From an uncultured Clostridia bacterium (GTDB taxonomy: Bacteria; Bacillota; Clostridia; Christensenellales; UBA1242): a stretch of DNA of 41,309 nt. This document shows, in pieces, positions 1 through 7,628 of this stretch (its first letter is position 1; each line of letters begins with the position of its first letter). The stretch lies in NCBI GenBank assembly GCA_944383295.1, contig CALWOW010000017.1, positions 1 to 41,309 on the forward strand, read 5' to 3'. The position numbers and the translations under genes were made by a program. A model generated the notes under the pieces. It saw only the letters and a program-made list of their open reading frames with translations. It searched no databases and was not told the origin of the DNA.

Positions 1-102
1 GAACTAGCAACACGCTGTAAAGCAGACATTGTGCAAGTAATAGGCAGAAAAATAGTATTATACAAAAAGAACATTGAAAAGAAAATTCGTGCTATAAAAT
101 AA
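1..102 (+). CDS. yhbY: 3' end of YhbY-family ribosome-assembly RNA-binding protein (partial)
   Basis: The window opens inside a reading frame that ends at a TAA at 100-102. The 33 visible residues include VQVIGRKIVLYKK, which matches the C-terminal strand of the single CRM/KH-like domain of YhbY (family pattern VQVIGR.xVLYR). YhbY proteins are about 95-100 residues long and bind pre-50S particles. The 5' two thirds lie outside the window. The location fits: in many Bacillota yhbY precedes nadD, yqeK and rsfS, and rsfS lies 1.35 kb downstream here, although nadD and yqeK are absent from this interval. The identification rests on a short segment. Confidence 0.72.
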   Translation, partial: ELATRCKADIVQVIGRKIVLYKKNIEKKIRAIK

Positions 103-276
103 AATTATACAATTATTATTGTTGTTCTTATAAGTATAAGTACAAATAACTTAAATAGCCAAACAAATAATCAAGACGAGATTTTATATCTAAATTAAAA
201 ATTATAAAGATTTAAAACAATAATTAATCTAAAAAATGAAAATAAAGTTTAAACTCTTGAAATTATATATAAAAAG

Positions 277-315
277 AAAAGGAACTTTATCTAAATAGTA
301 AAGTCCCTTTTTTGT
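277..315. terminator. Bidirectional hairpin terminator between convergent genes
   Basis: The arms AAAGGAACTTTA and TAAAGTCCCTTT form a stem with one mismatch around a short loop. A T-run follows on the plus strand and an A-run precedes it, so the hairpin can end both the yhbY transcript and the minus-strand gene that stops at 382. Apart from this hairpin I see nothing in 103-381. The element closely resembles those at 7482-7515 and 18752-18790. Confidence 0.7.
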
Positions 316-381
316 TTGTTTCAAAAAATAGTGTGTTATGGTTGATTTTTTTGTTTGTATAATAAAAGTATATTTTTTAAA

Positions 382-1200
382 CTAACTATTCTTTTTTAAT
401 ATAGGGTAAAGTTTTACGAACAGTGCGGTAACACAAAGTATGCTACCAAAAACCAAATAATATATTTTGAAAGGCACTAAAAAACTTGTAAGCAAAAGCA
501 ACAAGCCAAACAAAAGGTAGTGTCTTGCTCGTGCTGGACTAAACGCATAGCGTAATAGTTCCATTTGTTTGAGTTTCTTTTTGGTAATATCTACTGCTTG
601 CGGAAGTTGAGGTTGCGCTTTTAAATAAGTTGAATAAATTTGCGTTGTATCTAGTAACTTGATGTTTAGGTTTTTTATTTGCTTTGCTATATTTTTAACA
701 TCATCATCAAAATCATTTGCGCAAATTATAATATTGTCTAAATTGTTTATTTTAGCAATTCGATAAAAATGTAGTAGGGTGGAATAGTCTAGTTTTTCTT
801 TGTCGTAAAAAGGTGCAAAAAGAGTACTATGCAAAGTGGTATGCTTATCATTTTGCGAAGTGTTTTCCTTTAAAATCAAGCAATCCATAGTTTTGCTAAC
901 TTGATACTTTTGTTTTAATGCATTTTCAAAATATTGCAAAACTTCGGCTTTTGGCGTAAAAAACAAGTTAAGATTAAGGTAATCAACTTGCTTTTTTTCT
1001 TCTTTTTTTAGATTAAGCTTTGCAGTACGCTTTTTGTATATAGTAGAAGTAATAAACAAAATTAGGGTTGCTACAAGTATAGATACAATCAAGCTTAACA
1101 ATACCGATTTGGTATAAAATTTTACCCACGCAAACATAAGCAAGCCAACACACAAAAACAAAACGAAACTATCTAAAATCAAACTAAATTTTGTACGCAT
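382..1200 (-). CDS. Membrane protein, possibly with a degenerate Mrr/restriction-endonuclease-like domain
   Basis: A 272-residue protein with two N-terminal membrane segments (about residues 7-28 and 31-53), a soluble middle (about 70-205) and two further hydrophobic stretches near the C-terminus (about 226-262). The soluble part contains an alpha/beta pattern, IIICANDFDDDVKNIA then IKLLDTTQIY, reminiscent of the second half of Mrr-type nuclease folds found in several membrane proteins of Clostridia. The usual D...ExK catalytic motif is not obvious, so any nuclease activity is doubtful. The start at 1200 has a GGGG-type ribosome site just upstream on the minus strand. It is a single-gene unit convergent with yhbY, ended by the hairpin at 277-315. 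Function unknown. Confidence 0.6.
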   Translation of the reverse strand: MRTKFSLILDSFVLFLCVGLLMFAWVKFYTKSVLLSLIVSILVATLILFITSTIYKKRTAKLNLKKEEKKQVDYLNLNLFFTPKAEVLQYFENALKQKYQVSKTMDCLILKENTSQNDKHTTLHSTLFAPFYDKEKLDYSTLLHFYRIAKINNLDNIIICANDFDDDVKNIAKQIKNLNIKLLDTTQIYSTYLKAQPQLPQAVDITKKKLKQMELLRYAFSPARARHYLLFGLLLLLTSFLVPFKIYYLVFGSILCVTALFVKLYPILKKNS

Positions 1201-1263
1201 AAAAATATACCCCTTTTATGACAAAATTATTGACAATTTAACAAGCAGTTATGCTTTAATTAA

Positions 1264-1292
1264 TTGACTTAATTGATATAAAAAGTTATAAT
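1264..1292 (+). promoter_or_regulatory. Sigma-A-type promoter for the rsfS operon
   Basis: TTGACT and TATAAT are separated by exactly 17 bases, a near-perfect vegetative promoter, about 160 bases upstream of rsfS. The resulting leader of roughly 150 bases is long for a housekeeping operon, but I see no recognisable riboswitch in it. Confidence 0.75.
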
Positions 1293-1452
1293 ATTAAAGA
1301 CAATAAAAAGTCGAAATTATTTTATCAACATTTATTTTAGAAAAAATGAGTTGGTATAAAAAATTTTTTCAATCTTTAATGTTACTAAGTAACTAAATAT
1401 GTTAAGGTAAAGTAAATACAAAGGGACACGAAAACTTTAAAAGGGAAAGATT

Positions 1453-1860
1453 ATGAAGACAAAGACATTTAGCAAAGATTATACGCTTGCGATTAAAGCT
1501 TGCGAAATATTTGAAGAAAACAAAGCGGAAGGCGTAACACTTATTGATGTTTCTTATTTATCAAATATTGCTGACTATTTTGTAATTGCAACTGCTAATA
1601 GCAATGTTCACGCAAAAGCATTGACAGAAAAAGTAGAAGAAGAAATGGAAAAATGCGGTCAAAGAGTGATAAGAAGAGATGGCGTAGGTGATGGTAGATG
1701 GCTTGTCCTTGATTTTGGCTCTTTAATAGTACATATATTTACTGCTGATATGCGTGAATTTTATCATTTGGAAAAATTGTGGAGCGATGGCAAAAACACT
1801 TTGAATAGCATAGGCATCAAAAAACTAATAGAGCAAGACAAATTAACGCAAAAGGAATAG
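1453..1860 (+). CDS. rsfS: Ribosomal silencing factor RsfS
   Basis: 135 residues, the usual RsfS (DUF143) length. The family signatures are clear: DYFVIATANSNVHAKAL in the first half, GRWLVLDFGSLIVHIF in the middle and REFYHLEKLWSDG near the end. RsfS binds ribosomal protein uL14 on the 50S subunit and blocks joining with 30S, lowering translation when nutrients are scarce. It is first in a tight plus-strand operon, with tsaE beginning 4 bases after its stop, and is driven by the promoter at 1264-1292. The ATG follows a GGGAAAG ribosome site. A standard family member with no oddities. Confidence 0.95.
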   Translation: MKTKTFSKDYTLAIKACEIFEENKAEGVTLIDVSYLSNIADYFVIATANSNVHAKALTEKVEEEMEKCGQRVIRRDGVGDGRWLVLDFGSLIVHIFTADMREFYHLEKLWSDGKNTLNSIGIKKLIEQDKLTQKE

Positions 1861-1864
1861 TTTT

Positions 1865-2284
1865 ATGGAATTTATTGCAGAAAGTTTAGAAGACACAAAA
1901 TCTTTTGCAAAACAATTTGCAAACACGTTAAAATCTGGCGATGTTGTGCTACTTACGGGTGATTTGGGCGCAGGCAAGACAACTTTTGTAAAGGCAGTGG
2001 CAAAGGCGTTGGGGTATGATGGACTTGTGACAAGTCCTACTTTTACCTTGCTAAATCAATACAATGCTAAATTTCCTATTTATCATTTTGATATGTATAG
2101 ATTAAAGTCTTCTGCTGAAGCAATTGAAAGCGGTCTTGATGAGATTTTACACAACGGTGAAGGAGTTTGCTTTGTTGAATGGCCACAAAAAGTTGCCGGT
2201 ATCTTACCCGAAAAAAATATTATGCTTGACATCACTGTTTTAAGTGATAATGAGCGTAGGTTTAGAGTTGTGGAGGCAAAATGA
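1865..2284 (+). CDS. tsaE: tRNA t6A biosynthesis ATPase TsaE
   Basis: 139 residues, typical for TsaE (YdiB/YjeE). The Walker A loop GDLGAGKTT is at residues 32-40. It is followed by the family blocks TSPTFTLLNQY, YHFDMYRL and FVEWPQK, the last around the Walker-B-like strand. TsaE hydrolyses ATP to reset the TsaB-TsaD complex that adds threonylcarbamoyl to A37 of ANN-decoding tRNAs. Its stop overlaps the tsaB start (ATGA), which suggests translational coupling and balanced synthesis of two parts of one machine. TsaC and TsaD are not in this window. Confidence 0.95.
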   Translation: MEFIAESLEDTKSFAKQFANTLKSGDVVLLTGDLGAGKTTFVKAVAKALGYDGLVTSPTFTLLNQYNAKFPIYHFDMYRLKSSAEAIESGLDEILHNGEGVCFVEWPQKVAGILPEKNIMLDITVLSDNERRFRVVEAK

Positions 2285-3399
2285 AATTACTAGCGATAAA
2301 TACGGCAGGCGTTGATACTCAACTTGCGGTCATAAAAGATGAACAAAAATTTTTAAAAACTTCGGGTTTTTCAAGGCATAGTGAAACGCTTTTCCCGTTA
2401 TTAGATGATTTGTTTTTAGTAAGTAAAGTAAGTGTGGCTGATTTAGATGCTATCGCTTGCGTTGTTGGACCGGGTTCTTTTACAGGAATTAGGATAGGTT
2501 TGAGTGTAGCAAAGGGATTTGCTTTCGCAAAGTCCAAACCTATTATTGCCATAAATTCAATGGAATTGCTGGCTTTCGATTTAATTGAAAGAAATAGCAA
2601 TAGACCGATTTGTGCGGTTATAAACGCAGGGGCAGGATATGTATATCACCAAACTTTTTTGCGTAAAGATTTGGAATTTGGTAGGGTGTTGGAGCCTATT
2701 ACTCAACCTAGATTAGATAAAATAAAGCACTTTACGGGGTATTTGCACTCAAATTATAATGATGAAGTTGATTTGATTTATAATCATAATAATGAAAAAA
2801 GCGTTAGTTTTGCGGACTTGTTGGGGGATAGTATCAACTATAAAGTAGAAAACTTAGCAAAATTAGCGGAAATAAAATTTAAGTTGCTGTCATTTACTGA
2901 TGCTATAAATGTTGCTCCGTTGTATTTGCGAGTAAGTCAAGCAGAACAAAGCGTAAACGAATTAAAATTTTCACAAGCAACAATCAATGATTTACCTGAA
3001 ATTTTAAAGTTGGAAAGTCAGGACGATGAGTGGGACTTGCAGTGGAATGAAATAGGTATAAGACAAAGTTTTGAAAACCCTGATTATCGTTGTTTTATAA
3101 TGCGAAGTAAAGGGGAAGCAAAAGGTTTTATCTCTGTAAATTTATTGTCTGGCGAAGCGGAAATTTTGCGAGTTGTTGTTTCAAAAGAGGCAAGGTTGCA
3201 GGGTGTTGCTTCAAAAATGATTGATAGTTTAATTGAAACTTTGCGTAAAATGGATTGCAAAACTGTTTTTTTAGAAGTAAACGACCAAAATTATCCTGCT
3301 GTTTCGTTGTATCAAAAGAAAGGTTTTATCGAAGTAGGTAGAAGACCTGACTATTATGAAAAAGGGCAAGATGCAATTTTAATGAGATTAGATTTTTAG
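2281..3399 (+). CDS. tsaB: Fusion of TsaB (t6A pathway) and a RimI-type N-acetyltransferase
   Basis: 372 residues in two parts. Residues 1 to about 215 are TsaB, with GPGSFTGIRIG at 63-73 and the downstream block FAKSKPIIAINSM; TsaB is the inactive ASKHA-fold partner of TsaD in t6A synthesis. From about 229 to the end is a GNAT domain: an acetyl-CoA-binding turn at RLQGVASKMI (a variant of the usual RxxGxG/A loop), then LEVNDQNYPAVSLYQKKGF, the classic RimI C-terminal half. RimI acetylates the N-terminal alanine of ribosomal protein bS18. The genes commonly sit side by side (tsaE-tsaB-rimI), so this is a natural operon fusion. No frameshift was needed to read it. The start overlaps tsaE by 4 bases. 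Confidence 0.9.
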   Translation: MKLLAINTAGVDTQLAVIKDEQKFLKTSGFSRHSETLFPLLDDLFLVSKVSVADLDAIACVVGPGSFTGIRIGLSVAKGFAFAKSKPIIAINSMELLAFDLIERNSNRPICAVINAGAGYVYHQTFLRKDLEFGRVLEPITQPRLDKIKHFTGYLHSNYNDEVDLIYNHNNEKSVSFADLLGDSINYKVENLAKLAEIKFKLLSFTDAINVAPLYLRVSQAEQSVNELKFSQATINDLPEILKLESQDDEWDLQWNEIGIRQSFENPDYRCFIMRSKGEAKGFISVNLLSGEAEILRVVVSKEARLQGVASKMIDSLIETLRKMDCKTVFLEVNDQNYPAVSLYQKKGFIEVGRRPDYYEKGQDAILMRLDF

Positions 3400-3447
3400 C
3401 AAAAAATTTAAAAAGGGCATATATTTACTAAAAAAAGTGGTGAATAT

Positions 3448-4170
3448 ATGCCTATATTTTGTGGAATGAATTACAAAGTTGTCGGTGAAGGTCCACCTGT
3501 GCTTTTGTTGCATGGTTGGGGAGCGAGTGGCGAAATTTGGAATTGTGTAGTAAATGATTTAAAAAATGACTTTGCCGTTTATACTGTTGATTTTTTGGGA
3601 TTTGGTAAAAGCGAGAAGCCTAACAGAAACGCAGGAGTTTTAGATTATGTCGCTTGTATAGCGAGATTTTGCGAAGAAATAGTTGCTAAACCCTGCATAG
3701 TAGTAGGGCATAGTTTTGGTGGCCGTGTAGCAATAGTATTAACTGCGCTTTTACCCAAAAATGTAACTAAACTTGTACTTGTGGATAGTGCTGGGTTAAA
3801 AACAAAACTAGGTATTAAAAAGCGCATACAAATTGCTAAATATCTCAAATTAAAAAAACAGGTAATCTCTGGTAAATTAGACAAAAGCGTTTTAAACGAG
3901 TTTGGCTCAACTGATTATAAGGCACTAGACGCAGATATGAAAAAGGTGTTTGTAAATGTAGTTAATTTAGATTTAAGCGAATATGCTAAAAAAATAAACA
4001 AGCAAACATTGCTTTTTTGGGGTAAAAATGATAAAGATACTCCGCTTTATATGGCAAAACGCTTGAAACGTTACATAAAAAATAGTAAACTAGTACTTGT
4101 TAGAGGCGGACATTATAGTTTTTTAGATAACCCAAATATCTTTTTAAGGGAATTTTATCGTTTTGTTTGA
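3448..4170 (+). CDS. Alpha/beta-fold hydrolase
   Basis: 240 residues with the full catalytic set of a small alpha/beta hydrolase: oxyanion region LLLHGWGASG (19-28), nucleophile elbow GHSFGG with Ser89, acidic residue in GKNDKDTP (Asp195 or Asp197) and His222 in GGHYSF. There is no signal peptide, so it is cytoplasmic. The substrate cannot be read from the sequence; related proteins are esterases, lipases or C-C hydrolases. It lies between tsaB::rimI (48-base gap) and murF (12-base gap) in the same orientation, so it is probably cotranscribed with cell-wall synthesis, but a cell-wall role is only guilt by association. Confidence 0.88.
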   Translation: MPIFCGMNYKVVGEGPPVLLLHGWGASGEIWNCVVNDLKNDFAVYTVDFLGFGKSEKPNRNAGVLDYVACIARFCEEIVAKPCIVVGHSFGGRVAIVLTALLPKNVTKLVLVDSAGLKTKLGIKKRIQIAKYLKLKKQVISGKLDKSVLNEFGSTDYKALDADMKKVFVNVVNLDLSEYAKKINKQTLLFWGKNDKDTPLYMAKRLKRYIKNSKLVLVRGGHYSFLDNPNIFLREFYRFV

Positions 4171-4182
4171 GTAGGAGATTTT

Positions 4183-5814
4183 ATGATAGAATTTTTTGAT
4201 TTTTCAAACGGTCATTTTTACATAGCACTTGCAATAGCAATAGTCAATGCGTTTGTTTTATGTTTTGAGGGCTACAAATTTTTACAAGTCATACAATTAT
4301 CAGGTTATCATACTCGTGGTTACTTTGATTGGCTAAATAGTTCTGGCGGAGTTTATGTTGGGCGACTTGCTATAGTTGCTGTCTTATCATCGGCTTGTAT
4401 GATTGTTACTAATGTAATTTTAGACGGCTATAGTGACTATTTGAGTTATTTGGGACTAATATTTTATTTATTGTTTAGTTATATTTATATAATTAATGTT
4501 TATTATGCTCCAAAGAAAACACCTTTAAAGATGACAAACAGAATGAATAGAGCAATAATTTTGTTGTTTATTTTATGCTTTGTTATCTCGTTTGGACTTA
4601 TAATTTTATCAAGTATGTTTTTATCCATCTTCCGTTTTGGTGCGGTAGCATTATCACCTTTGTTATTACCTATATTAGTACCATTTGTACATTGGGTTAT
4701 GAAGCCTCTCGAACACGCAATAAACAAAGGTTATATAAAAAAATCAGCGAAAAAGTTGGAGCAATTTCCAAATCTTATCCGTATAGGTATAACAGGTAGT
4801 TTTGGAAAAACAAGTACAAAGAATTTTTTGGCAACATTGCTTTCCGAAAAATATAGCGTATGCGCAACTCCTTTTAATTTTAATACACCGATGGGAATAA
4901 CTAAAACAGTACTTCAATATTTGACAATGGGGCATCAAGTTTTAATTGCTGAAATGGGGGCAAGACAGCAGGGTGATATAAAAGAATTGTGTGAATTAGT
5001 GCAACCTAAATATGGGATAATTACTTCCATAGGTGCGCAACATATTGCGACTTTCAAAACTTTGGATAATGTCAAAAAGACAAAGGCTGAACTTTCACAA
5101 TATTTAGAAAAAGATGGTTTTTGTGTGTTTAATATAGACAGTGAACCTGTTGCCGAAATAGAAAAAAATAGTAAATGCAAAAAATCTACTGTTTCAATAA
5201 AGCAAAAGGCAGATGTTTATGCAACTGATATTTTGACAAATGCTAACGGTACAATATTCAAGTTGCACATAGGCGAAGATGTGTTTGAATGTAGCACTAA
5301 ACTTTTAGGAATGCATAACATTAGCAATTTGTTGCTATGTGTTGCAATGGCAAAAGAATTAGGTTTGACAAATGAGCAGATTAAGGCGGGAGTTGCAAAA
5401 GTAAGCCCTGTTGAACACCGTTTGCAATTAATTAATGCGGAAAATGATGTCGTTATTTTAGATGATACCTACAATGCGAGTATCGAAGGAAGTCAACGTG
5501 CTTTGGAAGTTTTGTCAATGTTTAAAGATAGGCGCAAAATAGTGATTACTCCGGGTTTGGTAGAACTAGGCACGCTAGAAAGACTCGAAAATTATAACTT
5601 TGGTGCAAGAATAAGTAAAGTTGCCGACATAGTAATCATTGTCAACAAAACTCATTATTTATCAATTAGACAAGGGCTTTTGGATAATGGTTTTGATGAA
5701 ACAAAGATTTACGAAGCGGAAACGATGTTGGCTACTCAAAATGTTATGAAAGAAATTTTAATGCCAAAAGATGTTATACTGTGGGAAAATGATTTACCGG
5801 ATAATTATATTTAA
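4183..5814 (+). CDS. murF: Membrane-anchored Mur ligase, probable MurF (UDP-MurNAc-tripeptide:D-Ala-D-Ala ligase)
   Basis: 543 residues. The first 175 or so hold about five hydrophobic segments (near 12-33, 60-80, 88-107, 122-147 and 152-172). A Mur ligase follows: P-loop GSFGKTST at 205-212, NFNTPMGIT, EMGARQQGDI, the strand HNISNLLLCVAMAKELG, and DDTYNASIEG in the C-terminal half. NFNTPMG and DDTYNAS are MurF-like. MurF joins D-Ala-D-Ala to the UDP-MurNAc-tripeptide, and ddl, which makes that dipeptide, is the next gene. Standard MurF is about 450 residues and soluble, so the membrane segment is an addition. Related membrane-anchored Mur-ligase-like proteins exist, so a different acceptor is possible. 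Confidence 0.82.
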   Translation: MIEFFDFSNGHFYIALAIAIVNAFVLCFEGYKFLQVIQLSGYHTRGYFDWLNSSGGVYVGRLAIVAVLSSACMIVTNVILDGYSDYLSYLGLIFYLLFSYIYIINVYYAPKKTPLKMTNRMNRAIILLFILCFVISFGLIILSSMFLSIFRFGAVALSPLLLPILVPFVHWVMKPLEHAINKGYIKKSAKKLEQFPNLIRIGITGSFGKTSTKNFLATLLSEKYSVCATPFNFNTPMGITKTVLQYLTMGHQVLIAEMGARQQGDIKELCELVQPKYGIITSIGAQHIATFKTLDNVKKTKAELSQYLEKDGFCVFNIDSEPVAEIEKNSKCKKSTVSIKQKADVYATDILTNANGTIFKLHIGEDVFECSTKLLGMHNISNLLLCVAMAKELGLTNEQIKAGVAKVSPVEHRLQLINAENDVVILDDTYNASIEGSQRALEVLSMFKDRRKIVITPGLVELGTLERLENYNFGARISKVADIVIIVNKTHYLSIRQGLLDNGFDETKIYEAETMLATQNVMKEILMPKDVILWENDLPDNYI

Positions 5815-5838
5815 AGAGTTTTGGCTCTTTTTATTTTT
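5813..5838 (+). terminator. Weak hairpin terminator after murF
   Basis: AAAGAG and CTCTTT form a 6-bp stem, followed by TTATTTTTT, starting at the murF stop codon. The stem is short and A/T-rich, so partial read-through into ddl (72 bases on) is likely. Confidence 0.45.
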
Positions 5839-5885
5839 TAACAAAAATATTTATAAAAGCATATATCTTTTGTTTAGGAGGGTGT

Positions 5886-6980
5886 ATGCAAAACATAGCA
5901 GTTGTATTCGGTGGGAAATCGGTTGAACACGATATTTCTATTATTACGGGGTTGGGAGTAATAAAAAATTTAAGCGTAAAATATAACATTGTACCTATTT
6001 ACATAAACAAAAAAGGCGATTGGTTTACGGGTGAAAATTTAAAACAAGCGCAAAGTTTTACAGGAGATTTTAAAGCAAAGAGTTGCGTTATCTTGCCAGA
6101 CAAACCTTTTTTATTTGTAAAATCAGGCTTAATTATGCGCAAAATTAAAATTGATTGTGCAGTACTTGCTTTACACGGTGGTATATATGAGGGTGGGGCA
6201 ATAGCAGGTATATTTGAGTTGAGCAATATTCCTACAACAAGTGCTGATTTGACAAGTAGTAGTGTTTGTATGGATAAGGTTTTGACAAAATTAATTTTAA
6301 ATAGTTTAAATATTAGCACCCCTAAATTTGTATGGGGTGAAAATATTCAAGATATAAAGAGTGAAATAGGCAAAAGTGATTTAGATTTCCCGCTTATTGT
6401 AAAACCTGCACGAGCAGGTAGTAGTATAGGCATAAAAATTGTAAAAGCAAAAAAAGATTTGGAGCAAGCAATTCAATATACTCAACATTTTGATAAAAAA
6501 GTAATTGTTGAAGAATGTTTACAAAATTTTCGAGAATTAAATATTTCCATTTTTAAAATGGATAAAAATTTAAAATGTTCTGCAATAGAAGAAGTATTTT
6601 GCAACAAACTTTTCGGCTTTGAAGAAAAATATGTTTCTCGTGATATAGAAAGAAAAGTTCCTGCTGATTTAACTGATGAGCAAATTGAAAAAATTGAATT
6701 TTATGCAAAACAAGTTTATTCGGCGTTGGGATTAAATGGGGTAGTAAGAATTGATTTTTTAATGTGTGACGGCGAAATTTATCTAAATGAAATCAATACA
6801 ATTCCGGGTAGTATGGCGTTTTACTTATGGCGAAGTAAGGGAATTAGTTTTTCAAAATTATTAAGTTTAAATATTGAAAACGCAATTTTACAATTCCAAC
6901 AAAAACAAGAAATAACTTATGAATATAATTCTAATGTTTTAAAAGATTTGTCCAAAATTGACAAGATTATTGAAAAATAA
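5886..6980 (+). CDS. ddl: D-alanine--D-alanine ligase
   Basis: 364 residues, the expected length for an ATP-grasp Ddl. Visible blocks: VFGGKSVEHDISIITG at the N-terminus, LALHGGIYEGGAIAG (about residue 96), the ATP-grasp strand FPLIVKPARAGSSIGI, and the metal/ADP site IDFLMCDGEIYLNEINTIPG. The enzyme condenses two D-alanines for the peptidoglycan stem peptide. After NTIPG the sequence runs SMAFYLW instead of the textbook FTxxSxYP; I believe this variant is common in Clostridia, so I do not take it as evidence for D-lactate or D-serine use. A strong GGAGG ribosome site precedes the ATG. It ends 2 bases before the end of the convergent HTH gene. Confidence 0.93.
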   Translation: MQNIAVVFGGKSVEHDISIITGLGVIKNLSVKYNIVPIYINKKGDWFTGENLKQAQSFTGDFKAKSCVILPDKPFLFVKSGLIMRKIKIDCAVLALHGGIYEGGAIAGIFELSNIPTTSADLTSSSVCMDKVLTKLILNSLNISTPKFVWGENIQDIKSEIGKSDLDFPLIVKPARAGSSIGIKIVKAKKDLEQAIQYTQHFDKKVIVEECLQNFRELNISIFKMDKNLKCSAIEEVFCNKLFGFEEKYVSRDIERKVPADLTDEQIEKIEFYAKQVYSALGLNGVVRIDFLMCDGEIYLNEINTIPGSMAFYLWRSKGISFSKLLSLNIENAILQFQQKQEITYEYNSNVLKDLSKIDKIIEK

Positions 6981-6982
6981 CA

Positions 6983-7309
6983 TTAATTTTGATTTTGTGT
7001 TAATAAATAATTTATCTTTTGTAATAGGGCGTAGGTTTTAGGGGAGTATGGGGCTTTTAAATTGTCTTTTAACAAATTTAACTCATTATTTGTAAAAAAC
7101 AAATTATCTAAAGTAAAAACATTTATTAAACTTATGCCTCCATCTCTACCTGATTTTGTACGAACAGGCACTCCGCAAGCACTTAAATTGTCAATATAAC
7201 GATACACAGAACGCACGCTTACTTCAAAATGTTCTGCAAGTTGTTTTGCCGTAAGTTTTTTGTTCTGCATTAATTGTAACAAAATACCCATCATTATAAA
7301 AAGTTGCAT
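6983..7309 (-). CDS. Short DeoR/WYL-type helix-turn-helix regulator lacking a ligand domain
   Basis: 108 residues. The N-terminal half is a winged HTH of the HTH_11 type (LLQLMQNKKLTAKQLAEHF, then SVRSVYRYIDNL and a wing at TKSGRDGGI), as in YafY/DeoR-like repressors. Full-length relatives have about 300 residues with a WYL sensor domain, which is absent here. The reading frame stops cleanly after a further 50 or so residues, so this is a short family member or an old truncation. A GAGGTAGG ribosome site precedes the ATG on the minus strand. A LexA-box-like 14-mer lies about 52 bases upstream. It is tail-to-tail with ddl. Targets unknown. Confidence 0.75.
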   Translation of the reverse strand: MQLFIMMGILLQLMQNKKLTAKQLAEHFEVSVRSVYRYIDNLSACGVPVRTKSGRDGGISLINVFTLDNLFFTNNELNLLKDNLKAPYSPKTYALLQKINYLLTQNQN

Positions 7310-7360
7310 AACCTACCTCAAAAAATTTTTCCATATTTTAACATATAGAATTTAATTTGT

Positions 7361-7374
7361 CAAACAAATGTTCG
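7361..7374. promoter_or_regulatory. LexA (SOS) box-like sequence upstream of the HTH gene
   Basis: CAAACAAATGTTCG differs at two of 14 positions from the palindrome CGAACATATGTTCG described for Bacillus LexA. The same 14-mer, extending to 18 identical bases with AAAA, recurs at 20742-20755. The position just upstream of the minus-strand HTH gene fits a promoter-proximal operator. Only the right half-site is perfect, so the call is tentative. Confidence 0.4.
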
Positions 7375-7481
7375 AAAAACAATAAAACATATAAAAGGTA
7401 TAAAAAGGTAATAGTTTTAGTTAGGGTAGATAAAAATATAAAACATAAGGGCTATAAATTTAAAAATTAACACAACAACAA

Positions 7482-7515
7482 AAGGAACTCAACAATAGTG
7501 AAGTTCCTTTTTTGT
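7482..7515 (-). terminator. Hairpin terminator of murG
   Basis: AAAAGGAACT and AGTTCC(TTTTTT) pair perfectly around a loop of about 12 bases, with U-runs on both strands. It lies about 115 bases beyond the minus-strand murG stop. Its sequence, including flanking bases, closely resembles the terminator at 277-315. Confidence 0.72.
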
Positions 7516-7628
7516 ATTTGTGTCAAAAATAATGTAGCAAAGTTTTTATTTATCAAATATAAGGGAATAGGGTACTATGCAATGTGCTATGTTGTAACTT
7601 TTGTGAAGAATTTTGTGCTAAAAATAAG

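Larger units (their letters stand above)
7310..7628. other. Intergenic stretch between the HTH gene start and the murG 3' end
   Basis: 319 bases of A/T-rich sequence. It holds the upstream region of the minus-strand HTH gene, the SOS-box-like 14-mer at 7361-7374 and the murG terminator hairpin at 7482-7515. A plus-strand frame of 89 codons begins inside the hairpin and runs into antisense murG; it has no ribosome site and I do not consider it a gene. Confidence 0.6.

Noticed and set aside
5886-6980. Ddl variant motif NTIPGSMAF as a vancomycin-resistance D-Ala-D-Lac/Ser ligase
   Set aside because: No van-type dehydrogenase, dipeptidase or regulator is nearby, and the variant appears to be common in clostridial Ddl proteins.
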